A DNA stretch of 64,000 nucleotides from Pseudoduganella namucuonensis (GCF_900116645.1 NZ_FPBO01000007.1:1-64000); one strand, 5' to 3'. Positions 26,852 through 41,564 are shown, counted from the first letter of the stretch. Numbers and translations are program-made. The notes: a model not told the origin generated them from the sequence alone.

Positions 26852-28872
<2,021 letters not shown>

Positions 28873-28884
28873 GGTGTCCTTTGC

Positions 28885-29397
28885 TTAGTTTTCGGGCGCG
28901 TCGAGGTGGCGCTTCATCTGCGACAGCAGCGTGATGAGCTGCGCCTTGTCCTCCTGCGAAATCGGCTGCAGCAGCTCGGCGATCCAGCCCTCGTGCACCT
29001 CGGCCATGGCGGCGAAGGCCTCGCGGCCGGCCGGCGTCAGCGTCACGCTGTAGGCGCGGCCGTCGCGCGGATCGGGCACGCGCGCCACCAGCCGCTCCTG
29101 CTCCAGCTGGTCGGTGATGCCGGTGATGTTGCCGCCGGTGACCATCATGCGCTTGGACAGCTCGCCCATGCGCAGGCCCTCCGGGTGGCGCTCCAGCTGC
29201 GCCATCAGGTCGAAGCGCGGCAGCGTGATGCCGAAGGTGGCGCGCAGGCGGCCGCGGATCTCGTTCTCTATCTTGGTGGTGCAGGACAGCATGCGCAGCC
29301 ACAGCTTGAGCGACTGGTGGTGGTCCTGCGTGAGGCGGCTGGCCAGGTCGAGCACCTGGGCCTCGCCGCCGTGTGGATGGTCGTCCGGGAGGGGCAT
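28885..29397 (-). CDS. MarR-family transcriptional regulator
   Basis: A 170-residue winged-helix regulator. The DNA-binding part is visible at about residues 65-120: [41 protein letters not shown] and the wing [21 protein letters not shown]. MarR proteins in aromatic-degradation operons commonly release DNA on binding an aryl-CoA thioester. It sits inside the operon, between SDR and crotonase, so autoregulation is likely. ATG 29397 has an AAGGTG Shine-Dalgarno at good distance; a GTG 12 nt upstream is the alternative. A candidate operator overlapping the -10 of the operon promoter is at 34339-34354. Confidence 0.92.
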   Translation of the reverse strand: MPLPDDHPHGGEAQVLDLASRLTQDHHQSLKLWLRMLSCTTKIENEIRGRLRATFGITLPRFDLMAQLERHPEGLRMGELSKRMMVTGGNITGITDQLEQERLVARVPDPRDGRAYSVTLTPAGREAFAAMAEVHEGWIAELLQPISQEDKAQLITLLSQMKRHLDAPEN

Positions 29398-29410
29398 GGT
29401 CGTCTTCACC

Positions 29411-30184
29411 TTACATCACTTCGCCGCCGGCGACGGCGATCGCTTGTCCATTCATGGCGGACGAATCGGGCAGGCACAGCCAGGCCACCGCGTTCGCCAC
29501 CTCCTCGCTTTGCACCAGCCGCTTTTGCGGATTGCCGGCCGCCAGTTCGGCGCGCGCCTGGTCCTCGCTGCGGCCGGTCCTGGCGACGATGTTGGCGATG
29601 GCGTCCCGCACGATGTCGGTCTCCGTGTAGCCGGGGCAGACCGCGTTCACCGTCACGCCCTTGGCCGCCACCTCCAGCGCCAGCGCGCGCGTCAGGCCGA
29701 TCACGCCGTGCTTGGCGGCGACATAGCCGGACACGTAGCGGTAGCCGGTCAGCCCCGCCGTCGACGCCACGTTGACGATGCGGCCCCACCCCGATTCCAG
29801 CATGGCCGGCAAGGCCGCCTGGCAGCAATGGAACACGCCGGACAGGTTCACCGCCAGCATCTGCTGCCAGTGCGCGGTGTCGGTCTTGAGGAAGGGCGCG
29901 GGCCGCGCCTGGCCGGCGTTGTTGACCAGGATGTCGACGGGGCCGAAGCGCTGCGCGGCGGCGGCGAAGCCCAGTTCGACCGAGGCCTCGTCGGCCACGT
30001 CCATCCCCTGCACGGCCACCTCGCCCAGGGGCCGCAGCGCGAGCTGGGCCTCGGCCAGCTTGGCCACGTCGCGCCCGGCCAGCGTGACGCGGGCGCCGCG
30101 CAGCAGCAGCGCGCGCGCGCAGGCCAGGCCGATGCCGCGGCCGCCGCCGGTCACCAGCGCGTGTTTGCCTTTCAAGGTGTCCAT
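29411..30184 (-). CDS. SDR-family NAD(P)-dependent dehydrogenase
   Basis: A 257-residue classical short-chain dehydrogenase. Cofactor motif GGGRGIG (residues 13-19), NNAG (about 89-92), catalytic Ser in NVASTAG, and the YxxxK in YVAAKHG are all present, followed by CPGYTETDIV. Such enzymes interconvert 3-hydroxyacyl-CoA and 3-ketoacyl-CoA. It is 3 nt after the monooxygenase/reductase gene and 13 nt before the MarR start. In the 2-aminobenzoyl-CoA pathway it could oxidise or reduce a hydroxy/oxo CoA intermediate. Cofactor choice was not determined. Confidence 0.92.
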   Translation of the reverse strand: MDTLKGKHALVTGGGRGIGLACARALLLRGARVTLAGRDVAKLAEAQLALRPLGEVAVQGMDVADEASVELGFAAAAQRFGPVDILVNNAGQARPAPFLKTDTAHWQQMLAVNLSGVFHCCQAALPAMLESGWGRIVNVASTAGLTGYRYVSGYVAAKHGVIGLTRALALEVAAKGVTVNAVCPGYTETDIVRDAIANIVARTGRSEDQARAELAAGNPQKRLVQSEEVANAVAWLCLPDSSAMNGQAIAVAGGEVM

Positions 30185-30187
30185 CGT

Positions 30188-32634
<2,447 letters not shown>

Positions 32635-32638
<4 letters not shown>

Positions 32639-34290
32639 GCGCCCTCCCGCAGCTTGAAGCGCTGCAGCTTCCCCGTTTCGGTGCGCGGCAGCGACGCCAC
32701 GAACCGCAACGCGCGCGGATATTTGTAGGGCGCGATCTGCTCTTTGACGAACTCCTGCAGCTCGGCCGCCATGCGCGGGCTCGGCTCGAAGCCGTCCTTC
32801 AGCACCACGTGCGCCTCCACCACCTGGCCCCTCTCCTCGTCCGGCTTGCCGACCACGCCGCATTCGGCCACCGCCGGATGGCGCAGCAGCGCGTCCTCCA
32901 CCTCGGGCCCGGCGATGTTGTAGCCGGCCGAGATGATCATGTCGTCGGTGCGCGAGCGGTAGAAGAAATAGCCGTCGGCGTCCATCTCGTAGGCGTCGCC
33001 GGTGAGGTTCCAGCCGTCGCGCACGTAGTCGCGCTGGCGCTCGTCGGCCAGGTAGCGGCAGCCGGTCGGCCCCTTCACGGCCAGCCTGCCGATCACGCCC
33101 GGGCCCACCGGCTTGCCGTCGTCGTCCAGCACGCAGGCCTGGTAGCCGGGCACCGGCTTGCCGGTGGCGCCGGGGCGGATGTCGTCGTCCGCCGCCGAGA
33201 TGAAGATGTGCAGCATCTCGGTCGCGCCTATGCCGTCTATCATGCGCAGGCCGGTGGCCCGCTGCCAGGCCTCGCGCGTGGCCAGCGGCAGCGCCTCGCC
33301 GGCCGACACGCTCGCGCGCAGGCTGGCCAGGTCGCGGGTGGGCGCCAGCGCCGCCATCTGGCGGTAGAAGGTGGGCGCGGTGAAGCACACCGTGGCGCGG
33401 TATCGCTCGATCGCCAGCAGCAGCGTTTCGGGGGTGAGCTTTTCCAGCAGCACGGCGCAGGCGCCGGCGCGCAGCGGGAACAGCAGCAGGCCGCCCAGGC
33501 CGAAGGTGAACGCCAGCGGCGGCGTGCCGATGAAGACGTCGTCGGCGCGCGTCTTGAGCACCGAGCGCGGGAAGCAGTCGCAGATGGCCAGCACGTCGCG
33601 GTGGAAGTGCATGGTGCCCTTGGGGACGCCGGTGGTGCCGGAGGTGAAGCTGATCAGGCAGACGTCGTCGGCCGCCGTGTCGCAGGCCGTGAACGCGGCC
33701 TCCTGCGCCGCCGCCAGCGCCTCGAGCGAGCCCTCGGCGCCGCCCGTGTTGAACCACACGACCTTGCGCGGCAGGCCGGGCGCCGCCTCCAGTTCGGCGC
33801 GCAGGCCGTCCGCGCACAGCGCGGCGTCGACCTCGGCCTTGACCAGGATGGCGCCCAGCTCGCGCGCGCGCAGCAGCGGCATGGTGGGCACGGCCACCAG
33901 TCCGGCCTTGAGCACGCCCAGCACGGCGGCCGCCATCCAGGGCGTGTTGGCGCCACGCAGCAGCACGCGGTTGCCGGTCTTCAGGCCCATCGGGCCGCGC
34001 AGCGCGTTGGCGACGCGGTTCACGTGTTCCAGCAGCTCGGCGTAGCTCCAGTCGCCGCTCGCGGAGCGGATCGCCACGCGGGCGCCGCCGCCCCGCCGGA
34101 CCGCGCGGTCCAGCAGTTCGGCCACGCAATTGAGGCGTTCGGGGTAGCGCAGCTCCGGCAGGTCGAAGCGCAGTTCGGGCCACAGCTCGCGCGGTGGCAG
34201 GTGGTCGCGCGCGTATGGATCCTCATGCGCGCTGGCGCCCATGCCGGCGGCGGGTGGGCCGGATGGGGGCGCGGCGTTTGCTCTGTTCAT
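32635..34290 (-). CDS. 2-Aminobenzoate-CoA ligase / benzoate-CoA ligase family
   Basis: A 551-residue ANL-superfamily enzyme that activates an aromatic acid with ATP and CoA. Motifs: P-loop [17 protein letters not shown], the A5-type [36 protein letters not shown] and the C-terminal A10 Lys in [12 protein letters not shown]. The benzoate-CoA-ligase branch is suggested by the domain pattern, and a 2-aminobenzoate substrate by the partner monooxygenase/reductase. It is the first operon gene. ATG 34290 has an AAGGG Shine-Dalgarno; a TTG 30 nt upstream is unlikely. Its product feeds straight into the fused flavoenzyme. Confidence 0.9.
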
Positions 34291-34338
34291 GGTCGCCCTT
34301 GGGTAGGATGGTCGGTTCAAGTCAGTCGGCGGACTTTT

Positions 34339-34367
34339 ACTTTAAACCTAAACTATCCCTGCGACAA
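34339..34367 (-). promoter_or_regulatory. Candidate promoter and operator of the 2-aminobenzoate operon
   Basis: On the minus strand -35 TTGTCG (34367-34362), 17-nt spacer and -10 TAAAGT (34344-34339) lie about 50 nt ahead of the ligase ATG. The imperfect inverted repeat ACTTTA-AACC-TAAACT (34339-34354) covers the -10, a suitable place for the MarR protein encoded in the operon to block transcription. Confidence 0.45.
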
Positions 34368-34421
34368 GGGCTTTGTGGGGGCCGGGCCGGAACCCCGGCG
34401 CGGGTCCCGCTCCGCGCGCGC

Positions 34422-35141
34422 CTACTCGGCGCCGATGGATTTGCGCACCAGCGCCGACTGGTGGATGACGGCGCGGATCACGTCCGACAGCACGGCCTGC
34501 ACCGCGTCGCTGGAGAGGAAGCCGGGCGCGAAGCTTTTCAGCGCGCTGGCCGCGCCGGTCAGGCCCAGGGTCACGCAGCCGGCGTGCAGCCGGTCGATGC
34601 GGGTCTGCGCCTCCTGCTGCTCGCCGCGCGCGAACAGCGCGTCGAGTTCACCGCTGGCGGCGGTCAGCTGGTTCTGGAAGCCGGTCAGGTAGACCAGCAG
34701 GCGGTCGGCGTTGATCCCCAGCCGCAGCTGCGTGGCCGACGGCGCCTCGGCGTGGTGCTCGTAGCCGCTGGCCGCCTGGTCCAGGAAGGCGGTCAGGTGG
34801 ATGCGCACCTGGTCGGCCTGGAAGGGCTTGACGATGTAGCCGGCGGCGCCGGCCTTGGTGGCCTGGTGCACGGTCTCCTTGTCGGTGGCCGAGGACACCA
34901 GCACGAAGGGCATGGCGCTCAGCGCGGCCTCGCCCTTGACGCGCTGCAGCAATTCCATGCCGGACAGGCGCGGCATGCGCAGATCGCAAAACACGATGGC
35001 CGGACGCAGGCCGTCTTCCAGCTGCTGCCAGGCGTCGGCCCCGTCCTCCGCTTCCACTATATCGAACTTGCCGCAACTGTCGATCAGGTGCATCAGCACC
35101 ATGCGCGAAACGACATCATCATCAACTACCAGTACTTTCAT
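34422..35141 (-). CDS. Response regulator with C-terminal Hpt-like helical domain
   Basis: A 239-residue protein. Residues 1-122 are a CheY-type receiver: acidic pair in VDDDVV, phospho-acceptor Asp in VFCDLRMPRLSG (about residue 53), LVSSATDKE and Lys in IVKPFQ. The rest (about 135-239) is helical and acidic, without a recognisable DNA-binding or enzymatic motif. It is Hpt-like in length, but the expected HxxKG His is not evident, so transfer activity is unsupported. The gene is 74 nt after the hybrid sensor kinase and likely receives phosphate from it. There is no output domain to predict its targets. Confidence 0.85.
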   Translation of the reverse strand: MKVLVVDDDVVSRMVLMHLIDSCGKFDIVEAEDGADAWQQLEDGLRPAIVFCDLRMPRLSGMELLQRVKGEAALSAMPFVLVSSATDKETVHQATKAGAAGYIVKPFQADQVRIHLTAFLDQAASGYEHHAEAPSATQLRLGINADRLLVYLTGFQNQLTAASGELDALFARGEQQEAQTRIDRLHAGCVTLGLTGAASALKSFAPGFLSSDAVQAVLSDVIRAVIHQSALVRKSIGAE

Positions 35142-35215
35142 CTAGAAATTCTCCAGTGCCTTCATGGCTGTGGTGTGGCACTGTTGCCCATATTACCCGA
35201 TAACCATCGCAAATG

Positions 35216-38200
35216 TCAGTCCGGCTGCGCCACCTGGGCCACCCCGGCCAGCATCGCGCGCAGTTGCGGCAGCTGATCGGCGATGACGTGCCAGTCGGCG
35301 CGGTCGGCGGCCTGTTCCAACTGGCCGCACAAGTCGCGCATCTCCGGTTCGTCCAGATAGGCCGCGCTGCCCTTCATGCCGTGGAACAGGCGGCCGGCCG
35401 CGTCGCCGTCGCGCGCCGCCAGCGCCTCCTCCAGCTCCGCCAGGCGGGCCGGCAGGTCGGCCAGGAAGGCCGCGCGCAGGCGCGCCTTGAGCGGATCGTC
35501 CTCCTGCCCGCGCGGCGCGGGGCGGCTTTGCATCACCGGCGGCAGCGTGGGCGCGCCGCCGGCCGCCGCGGCCTGCACGCCGAACATCGCGTCCAGGTCG
35601 TCCAGGCTGGGGCGGGCCTGCTCGCGCGGCGCCATGCGCGGCAGCTTGATGCCGCGCTGCAGCTGGCGCTCGATGGCGCGGCTCAACTGGTAGTGCAGCG
35701 CCGCCTCGTCGATCGGCTTGGTGAGGAAATCGTCCATGCCGGAGGCCAGGTAGCGGCTGCGGTCCTCCTCGCTGGCGTTGGCGGTGAGCGCGATGATCAT
35801 CAATTCCTGGTCGCGCACCGGCGCGCCCTCCGGACCGCCGGCCCGTATCAGGCTGGTGGCGCTGGGGCCGTCCATCTCCGGCATGCGGCCGTCCATCAGT
35901 ATCAGGTCGTAGCGGGTGCGCGCGCAGGCGGCCACCGCCAGCAGGCCGTTGGCCGCGATGTCGACCTTGTGGCCCAGGTCCTCGAGCATCATGCGGATGA
36001 TGATCTGGTTGGTCGGGAAGTCCTCGGCGCACAACACCTTGAGCTGGTGGCTGTGCGGCTCGCGCGGCACGTGCACCACCACCGGCGGGGCCACGCCGTC
36101 GCGCAGCGGCAGCTCGAAGGTGAACACGCTGCCCACGCCCGGCGTGCTGGCCACGCGGATCTCGCCACCCATCAGCTCCACCAGCTGGCGGCAGATCGCC
36201 AGCCCCAGGCCGGTGCCGCCGTAGCGGCGCGTGGTGGTGCTGTCGGCCTGCTCGAACTTCTGGAACAGGCGCGGCATGGCGTCGGCCGGGATGCCGATGC
36301 CGGTGTCCTCAACCGTGAACCGTATCAGGTTGCGGCCCTCCTCCTCGGCGGCCGCGTCGCGCGGCAGCTGCTCCACCCGCAGCCGCACCTCGCCGCGCTG
36401 GGTGAACTTGAAGGCGTTGCCCACCAGGTTCACCAGCACCTGGCGCAAGCGGGTCGGGTCGCCCACCACGAAGGTCGGCAGGCCGTCGCCGAAGTCCACC
36501 GAGAAGCCCACGCTGTAGGCGGCGGCCTGCTCCTCGAACAGGCTGGCCACGTTCTCCACCATGCCGGCCAGCGCGAAGTCGATGTTCTCGATGGTCAGCT
36601 TGCCGGCCTCGATCTTGGAGAAGTCCAGCAGGTCGTTGATGATGGACAGCAGCGCCTGGGCGTTGACCTGGGCCCGCTCGATCTGCTCGCGGGTGGCGTC
36701 CTGCAGGGTGGCGTCGCGCAGCGCGAAGCCCTGCATGCCGATCACGCCGGCCAGCGGCGTGCGCATCTCGTGGCTCATGTTGGCCAGGAACTCGGACTTC
36801 TGCTGCGTCGCGTCCTCCGCCTTCTGCTTGGCGTAGCGCAGGCGCTCGTCGTTGTCCTGCAGCGCGCGGTTGGCCTGCGCCAGCTCCTCGGTGTGCAGCC
36901 GCACCTGCGCCTGCTGCTGCATCAGCTGGTCCTGCGTGTCGCGCAACTCGCGCAGCGTCTCCTCCAGGCGCTGGTAGGCCATGGCGTTGTCCAGGCTGAC
37001 GGCGGCGTGCGCGGCCAGCGTCTGCAGCATGTCCAGGTGCACCTGGCGGTAGGCGTTCTTGGCGCGGCTCTGCACCGACAGGATGCCGACCACGCGGTCG
37101 TTGACGATCAGCGGCGTGTACAGCATCGACTGCGCGTATTCGGCCTCGGTGCCGTCGGCCAGCAGCGCGGGCCTGAGCTTTTCCAGCCCGCCGGGCCCCA
37201 TGTAGCGGCTGTACTCGTTGTAGAAGTCGTTGATGAAGATGTCGTGGCGGTGGAACAGGCACCACACGGCCAGCTGGTCCGGGTCGTCCACGCGGCGGCT
37301 GTACGGCAGGCTGCGCAGGCCGCGCTCCATCGAGAACGGGAACTCCAGCAGGCCGGCCTCCTCGCGGTAGAAGCCGACGCCGAACATGTCGGTGTCCATC
37401 AGGTGGCGCACGTGGCGGTACAGGGTGCGCATGGCCTTCTCGATGTCCAGCGTGGCGCTCATCTCGCGCCCGATCTCGCTCAGCACCGAGATGTTGCGGT
37501 GCGCCTGCTCCACCGCCTCCTTCTGCGACTCCACCTCGTGCTTCTGGCGCTCGGCGTCCATGCGGCGCTGCTCGGCCTCGGCGCGCTGGGCCTCGGCCTC
37601 GACGCGGCGCCGCTCCAGCTCCGTCTTCTGCTGCTGCAGCAGCTGGTTCTTCAGCTCCACCTCGGTGGTGCGCAGGCCGACCTGGTATTCCAGCTGCGCC
37701 TTCTGCGAACGCAGCTGGCGCATGCGCACCCGGTACACGGCCCAGGCGCTGCCCAGCAGCAGGGCCGCCACCGAGCCGCGGAACCACCAGGTCTTCCAGT
37801 ACGGCGGCAGGATGGTGATGTCCAGCGTGGCCGCGTGGTCGGTCCAGACGCCGTCCTTGTTGGCCGCCTTCACGCGGAACACGTAATGGCCGGGGTCCAG
37901 GTTGGTGTAGGTGGCGAAGCGCTTGGCCGAATCGGTCACCACCCAGTCCTTGTCGAAGCCCTGCAGCTGGTAGGCGTAGCGGTTGCGCTGCGGCGCGGCG
38001 TAGTGCAGCGCGGCGAACTCCAAGGAGAACACCGAGTCCTGCTCGCGCAGCGTGAGCGCGGCGGTGTGCTCGATGGCGTTGCTCAGGATGCCGTCGCCCT
38101 GCCCCACCCGCACCGGCTTGTTGAAGATGTGGAAGTCGGTGATGGCCACCGTCGGCGCCACGCTGTTCTCGCGGATCTCGGCCGGCGCGAACGCGGTCAC

Positions 38201-40246
38201 GCCGTTGAAGCCGCCGAAGTACATGGTGCCGTCGGGCGTGCGCAGCGCCGAGCCGTCGAAATAGGCGCCCTCGATGGTGCCGTCGGCGGCGCCGTAGTTG
38301 CGCACCTGGCCGGTCTGCGCGCTCAGGCGGCTGATGCCGGTGTTGGTGCTGAGCCAGAGGTGGCCGCGCTCGTCGTCCAGGATGCCGGCGATGGCGTCGT
38401 CGGCCAGGCCGTCGCGGCGCTGGTAGCGGCGGAACCGCACGCCGCCGTCGGCGCCGATCTCCATCCGGTTCAGCCCCCCGGCCGTGCCCACCCACACCAC
38501 GCCCTGGCGGTCCTCGTACAGGTAGTGCACCTCGTCGTGGCTCAGGCTGGCGGGGTCGGCGGGGTCGTGGCGGAAATGGCGGAAGTGGCCGGTGCCGCGG
38601 TCGAGCAGATCGAGGCCGTTGAAGGTGCCGACCCACAGCGCGCCGCGGCTGTCCTCCAGGATGGGCCGCACCACGTTGTCGGCCAGGCTGTTGCTGTCGG
38701 ACGGGTCGTGGCGGTAGGTGCGGGCGGCGCCCGTCCTGGGGTCGTAGCGGTGCAGGCCGCCGCGGGTGGCGATCCACAGCACGCCGTCGCGGTCGCCGGC
38801 GATGTTGCGCACGTTGTCGCCGTCCGGGTCGCCGGCCCAGGCGCTCACGCGCTTGAAGCGGCGCGTGGCGGGGTCGAAGCGGCGCACGCCGTTGCGCCCG
38901 CCCACCCACAGCGCGCCGCCGGGGCCGCGCTCGCGCCACAGCGCCATCACCTGCGGGTCGCGCGCGTCGGCGAAACCGGGGCCGGAATCGCGGAACACCT
39001 GGCCCTCGCCGGCCACCGGGTCGTACAGCGTGAGGCCGTCGTTGTTGCCCAGCCAGAGCTTGCCGCCGCCGGCGTCGACGATGGCGCGCACCTTGTTGTC
39101 GGACAGCGAGGCGGGACGCTCGGCGTCGTGCACCAGGCGCGCGAAGCCGCCGCTGCCCAGGTCCACCCGGCTCACGCCGTTGTACCAGGTGCCCACCCAC
39201 AGCGTGCCGAGGCGGTCGCGGAACAGCGACGACACGTAGTTGTCGGCCACGCTGTGCGGGTCCGTCACCTGGTGCCGGTACTGCACGAAGCGCTGGTCGT
39301 CCGGGCGCCAGCGGAACAGGCCCTCGGTCTGGGTGCCGGCCCACACGATGCCCTCGCCGTCCTGGTAGATGGTGGTGACCACGCCCGGCCTGAGGCCCTC
39401 GCGCTCGCCGATGCGGCGGCGCGACGGCGCCGCGCCCCTGGCGCCCGGCGCCAGCTGCCATTGCTCGATGCCGCCCATGGTGCCCACCCACAGGGTGCGC
39501 TGCTGGTCGGCGTACAGCGACATCACGGCCTCGAAGCGGGTGTCCGGCGCGGCCTCCACGCGGAAGTGGCGGAAGCCCTGCGCGCCCGGCTCCAGCATGT
39601 CCAGGCCGGTCGCGGTGCCGACCCACAGGCGGCCGTCGGCGTCGCGCGCCAGCGCGTTGACCTGGTCGTTGCCCAGGCTGGCCGGCAGCGCCGCGTCGTG
39701 GTGCCAGAAGCGGTAGCGGCCGGTGGCCGGGTCGAAATGCTGCAGGCCGTCGGAGGTGCCTATCCACAGGCCGCCCTTGCCGTCGTCGACGATGGCGCGC
39801 ACGTGGCGGTTGCCGTTGCCGCGCTTGACCGGCTCGTTGGGCGGGAAGTGGGTGAAGCTCTGGGTCAGCGGCTCGTAGCGGTCCAGGCCGCCGTCGGTGC
39901 CGACCCACATCCGCCCGGCGCCGTCCACGTGCAGCACCCGCACCCAGTTGTCGACCAGGCTGGCCGGGTCGGCCGCGACGCGGCGGAAGGTGACGATGCG
40001 CGCGCCGTCGTAGCGCGACAGGCCGGCCTGGCTGCCGAACCACATGAAGCCCTGCTGGTCCTGCGCCACCGCCAGCACCGATTCCTGCGCCAGCCCCTCC
40101 TCCATCGCCAGCTGGTCGAAGCGCAGCGTGCGCGGCGGCGCGGCCGCCTGCGCCGGGCCGGGCGCGGCCTGGCCGAGCGCCAGCAACAGCAGCGCCGATG
40201 GCAGCAGCTGGAGCGTTCGGCGGTGGAGGCGGCGGGCAGACGGCAC
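35216..40246 (-). CDS. Hybrid sensor histidine kinase with two-component propeller sensor
   Basis: A 1,676-residue membrane kinase. A signal peptide is followed by about 13-14 Reg_prop repeats (residues about 45-685; recurring WVGT..GL.RYD units), a Y_Y_Y domain (about 740-810), one helix (about 820-842), a coiled coil (about 845-915) and a GAF domain (about 915-1085). Then come HisKA with His1159 in ANMSHEMRTPL, an ATPase domain (about 1265-1375, GTGLGLAICRQLV), a receiver with Asp1452 in LILMDGRMPEMDG, and a C-terminal Hpt with His1622 in FHGMKGSA. The periplasmic propellers probably sense a glycan or another extracellular ligand. GTG 40246 is the only reasonable start, 50 nt after the patatin gene. 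Confidence 0.92.
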   Translation of the reverse strand: MPSARRLHRRTLQLLPSALLLLALGQAAPGPAQAAAPPRTLRFDQLAMEEGLAQESVLAVAQDQQGFMWFGSQAGLSRYDGARIVTFRRVAADPASLVDNWVRVLHVDGAGRMWVGTDGGLDRYEPLTQSFTHFPPNEPVKRGNGNRHVRAIVDDGKGGLWIGTSDGLQHFDPATGRYRFWHHDAALPASLGNDQVNALARDADGRLWVGTATGLDMLEPGAQGFRHFRVEAAPDTRFEAVMSLYADQQRTLWVGTMGGIEQWQLAPGARGAAPSRRRIGEREGLRPGVVTTIYQDGEGIVWAGTQTEGLFRWRPDDQRFVQYRHQVTDPHSVADNYVSSLFRDRLGTLWVGTWYNGVSRVDLGSGGFARLVHDAERPASLSDNKVRAIVDAGGGKLWLGNNDGLTLYDPVAGEGQVFRDSGPGFADARDPQVMALWRERGPGGALWVGGRNGVRRFDPATRRFKRVSAWAGDPDGDNVRNIAGDRDGVLWIATRGGLHRYDPRTGAARTYRHDPSDSNSLADNVVRPILEDSRGALWVGTFNGLDLLDRGTGHFRHFRHDPADPASLSHDEVHYLYEDRQGVVWVGTAGGLNRMEIGADGGVRFRRYQRRDGLADDAIAGILDDERGHLWLSTNTGISRLSAQTGQVRNYGAADGTIEGAYFDGSALRTPDGTMYFGGFNGVTAFAPAEIRENSVAPTVAITDFHIFNKPVRVGQGDGILSNAIEHTAALTLREQDSVFSLEFAALHYAAPQRNRYAYQLQGFDKDWVVTDSAKRFATYTNLDPGHYVFRVKAANKDGVWTDHAATLDITILPPYWKTWWFRGSVAALLLGSAWAVYRVRMRQLRSQKAQLEYQVGLRTTEVELKNQLLQQQKTELERRRVEAEAQRAEAEQRRMDAERQKHEVESQKEAVEQAHRNISVLSEIGREMSATLDIEKAMRTLYRHVRHLMDTDMFGVGFYREEAGLLEFPFSMERGLRSLPYSRRVDDPDQLAVWCLFHRHDIFINDFYNEYSRYMGPGGLEKLRPALLADGTEAEYAQSMLYTPLIVNDRVVGILSVQSRAKNAYRQVHLDMLQTLAAHAAVSLDNAMAYQRLEETLRELRDTQDQLMQQQAQVRLHTEELAQANRALQDNDERLRYAKQKAEDATQQKSEFLANMSHEMRTPLAGVIGMQGFALRDATLQDATREQIERAQVNAQALLSIINDLLDFSKIEAGKLTIENIDFALAGMVENVASLFEEQAAAYSVGFSVDFGDGLPTFVVGDPTRLRQVLVNLVGNAFKFTQRGEVRLRVEQLPRDAAAEEEGRNLIRFTVEDTGIGIPADAMPRLFQKFEQADSTTTRRYGGTGLGLAICRQLVELMGGEIRVASTPGVGSVFTFELPLRDGVAPPVVVHVPREPHSHQLKVLCAEDFPTNQIIIRMMLEDLGHKVDIAANGLLAVAACARTRYDLILMDGRMPEMDGPSATSLIRAGGPEGAPVRDQELMIIALTANASEEDRSRYLASGMDDFLTKPIDEAALHYQLSRAIERQLQRGIKLPRMAPREQARPSLDDLDAMFGVQAAAAGGAPTLPPVMQSRPAPRGQEDDPLKARLRAAFLADLPARLAELEEALAARDGDAAGRLFHGMKGSAAYLDEPEMRDLCGQLEQAADRADWHVIADQLPQLRAMLAGVAQVAQPD

Positions 40247-40296
40247 GGGGGACCAGTTAGGGAAAGGTGATGGGTGGCGGGAGGCGGTTCGCGGTT

Positions 40297-41466
40297 TCAG
40301 GAGCCGAAGAAGGCCAGCACGTCCTCCTTGCGGGCCTGCGTGTCGCGCTGGCCCAGGCGGATCAGCTCGCAAGTATACGTGGATTCGAACAACAGGTACG
40401 ACGCCAGCGCGGCGCCGCGCGTTTCGGTCGCGCCTATGCCGGACAGCATGGTGCGGATCGGCGCCGGCAGGCTGGCGATGTGGCGGCTGGCGATGTCGTC
40501 GAGCCGCTCGGACGGCGCGATCACCAACAGCTCCACGGGCCGCAGCGGCGTCTGCGACAGGTACTCCTCCGGCAGCAGCGACAGCGTCTTGTTGACCCGG
40601 TTCAGGCGCTCGATGTCCACCGCCAGGCTGTCCAGGAAGATCGAGGACAGCGCGTGGCCGGCGATCTGCGCCAGGCTGGGATAGCGCGGCGCCTCGGTCT
40701 TCTGGGTGGCCGGCTCGGTGAGGCGGCCGGCGCCCACCACCAGCACCTTGTCCGCGCCCAGGTGGATGGCCGGCGAGATCGGCGCCAGCTGGCGCATCGA
40801 GCCGTCGCCGCAGTATTCCTGCTGGCCACCCAGGTACAGCGGCGTGGCCGGGAAGATGAAGGGGATGGCCGACGACGCCAGCAGGTGCTCGACGCCGATC
40901 TGGTCCTGCAGCGCGATGCGCTGCATGCGCACCCACGGCGCGATCTCGGCGGCGGTCTGGTAGAAGGTGATGTGCTGGCCGCCGGTGTAGGACGAGGCGG
41001 TGACGGCCAGCGCGTGCAACAAGCCCTCCTGCAGCACCGTGTCCAGCCGCGGCAGGTCCAGCATGCGGTGCAGCAGCGACACCAGCGGTGTGTTGTCGAG
41101 CAGGGACTGGGGCGGCGCGGCGCGCCACTTGCGCAGCAGCCAGCCGAACGACAGCAGCGACAGCCAGCGCGCGCCGGAGCGGATCACGCCCAGCGAGTCG
41201 GCGCGGTAGACCTGCTCGACCTCCATATTGGTCCACACGTCGAGCAGCTTTTGCACGCCCTCGCCGAAATTGTCGGCGCGGCAGGCCAGCGCGGTGCCGT
41301 TGATGGCGCCGGCCGAGGTGCCGCAGATGATGCTGAACGGGTTGCGCGACGGCGGCCAGCCGTCCTCCCACAGGATCTCGGAAATGGCTTGCAGCACGCC
41401 GACCTGATAGGCGGCGCGGGCGCCTCCCCCGGTGAGTATCAGGCCTGTTTTCTTTTTCATTCCCAT
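40297..41466 (-). CDS. Patatin-like phospholipase family protein
   Basis: A 389-residue patatin-domain lipid acyl hydrolase. The oxyanion-hole motif TGGGARAAYQVG (about 12-23), the nucleophile elbow ICGTSAGAING with Ser51 and the dyad Asp in YCGDGSMRQ (here DGS rather than DGG) complete the catalytic set. There is no signal peptide, so it is probably cytoplasmic or inner-membrane bound. It precedes the hybrid kinase by 50 nt and may share its transcript. ATG 41466 and ATG 41460 are both possible starts. Substrate unknown. Confidence 0.9.
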   Translation of the reverse strand: MGMKKKTGLILTGGGARAAYQVGVLQAISEILWEDGWPPSRNPFSIICGTSAGAINGTALACRADNFGEGVQKLLDVWTNMEVEQVYRADSLGVIRSGARWLSLLSFGWLLRKWRAAPPQSLLDNTPLVSLLHRMLDLPRLDTVLQEGLLHALAVTASSYTGGQHITFYQTAAEIAPWVRMQRIALQDQIGVEHLLASSAIPFIFPATPLYLGGQQEYCGDGSMRQLAPISPAIHLGADKVLVVGAGRLTEPATQKTEAPRYPSLAQIAGHALSSIFLDSLAVDIERLNRVNKTLSLLPEEYLSQTPLRPVELLVIAPSERLDDIASRHIASLPAPIRTMLSGIGATETRGAALASYLLFESTYTCELIRLGQRDTQARKEDVLAFFGS

Positions 41467-41564
41467 CTTAGAGAGAGTAGCAGGGTCCGCCCGCTTTGGG
41501 CAGTGGCGGGGTTACCACAGTGACAATATATTTATCCTATTGTCAATTATATCCCGATAACAAG

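Noticed and set aside
35213..40270. 1,685-residue plus-strand open frame
   Set aside because: It lies fully opposite the hybrid kinase. The composition (His/Gln/Ala/Val-rich, no motifs) is what a GC-rich antisense frame gives.
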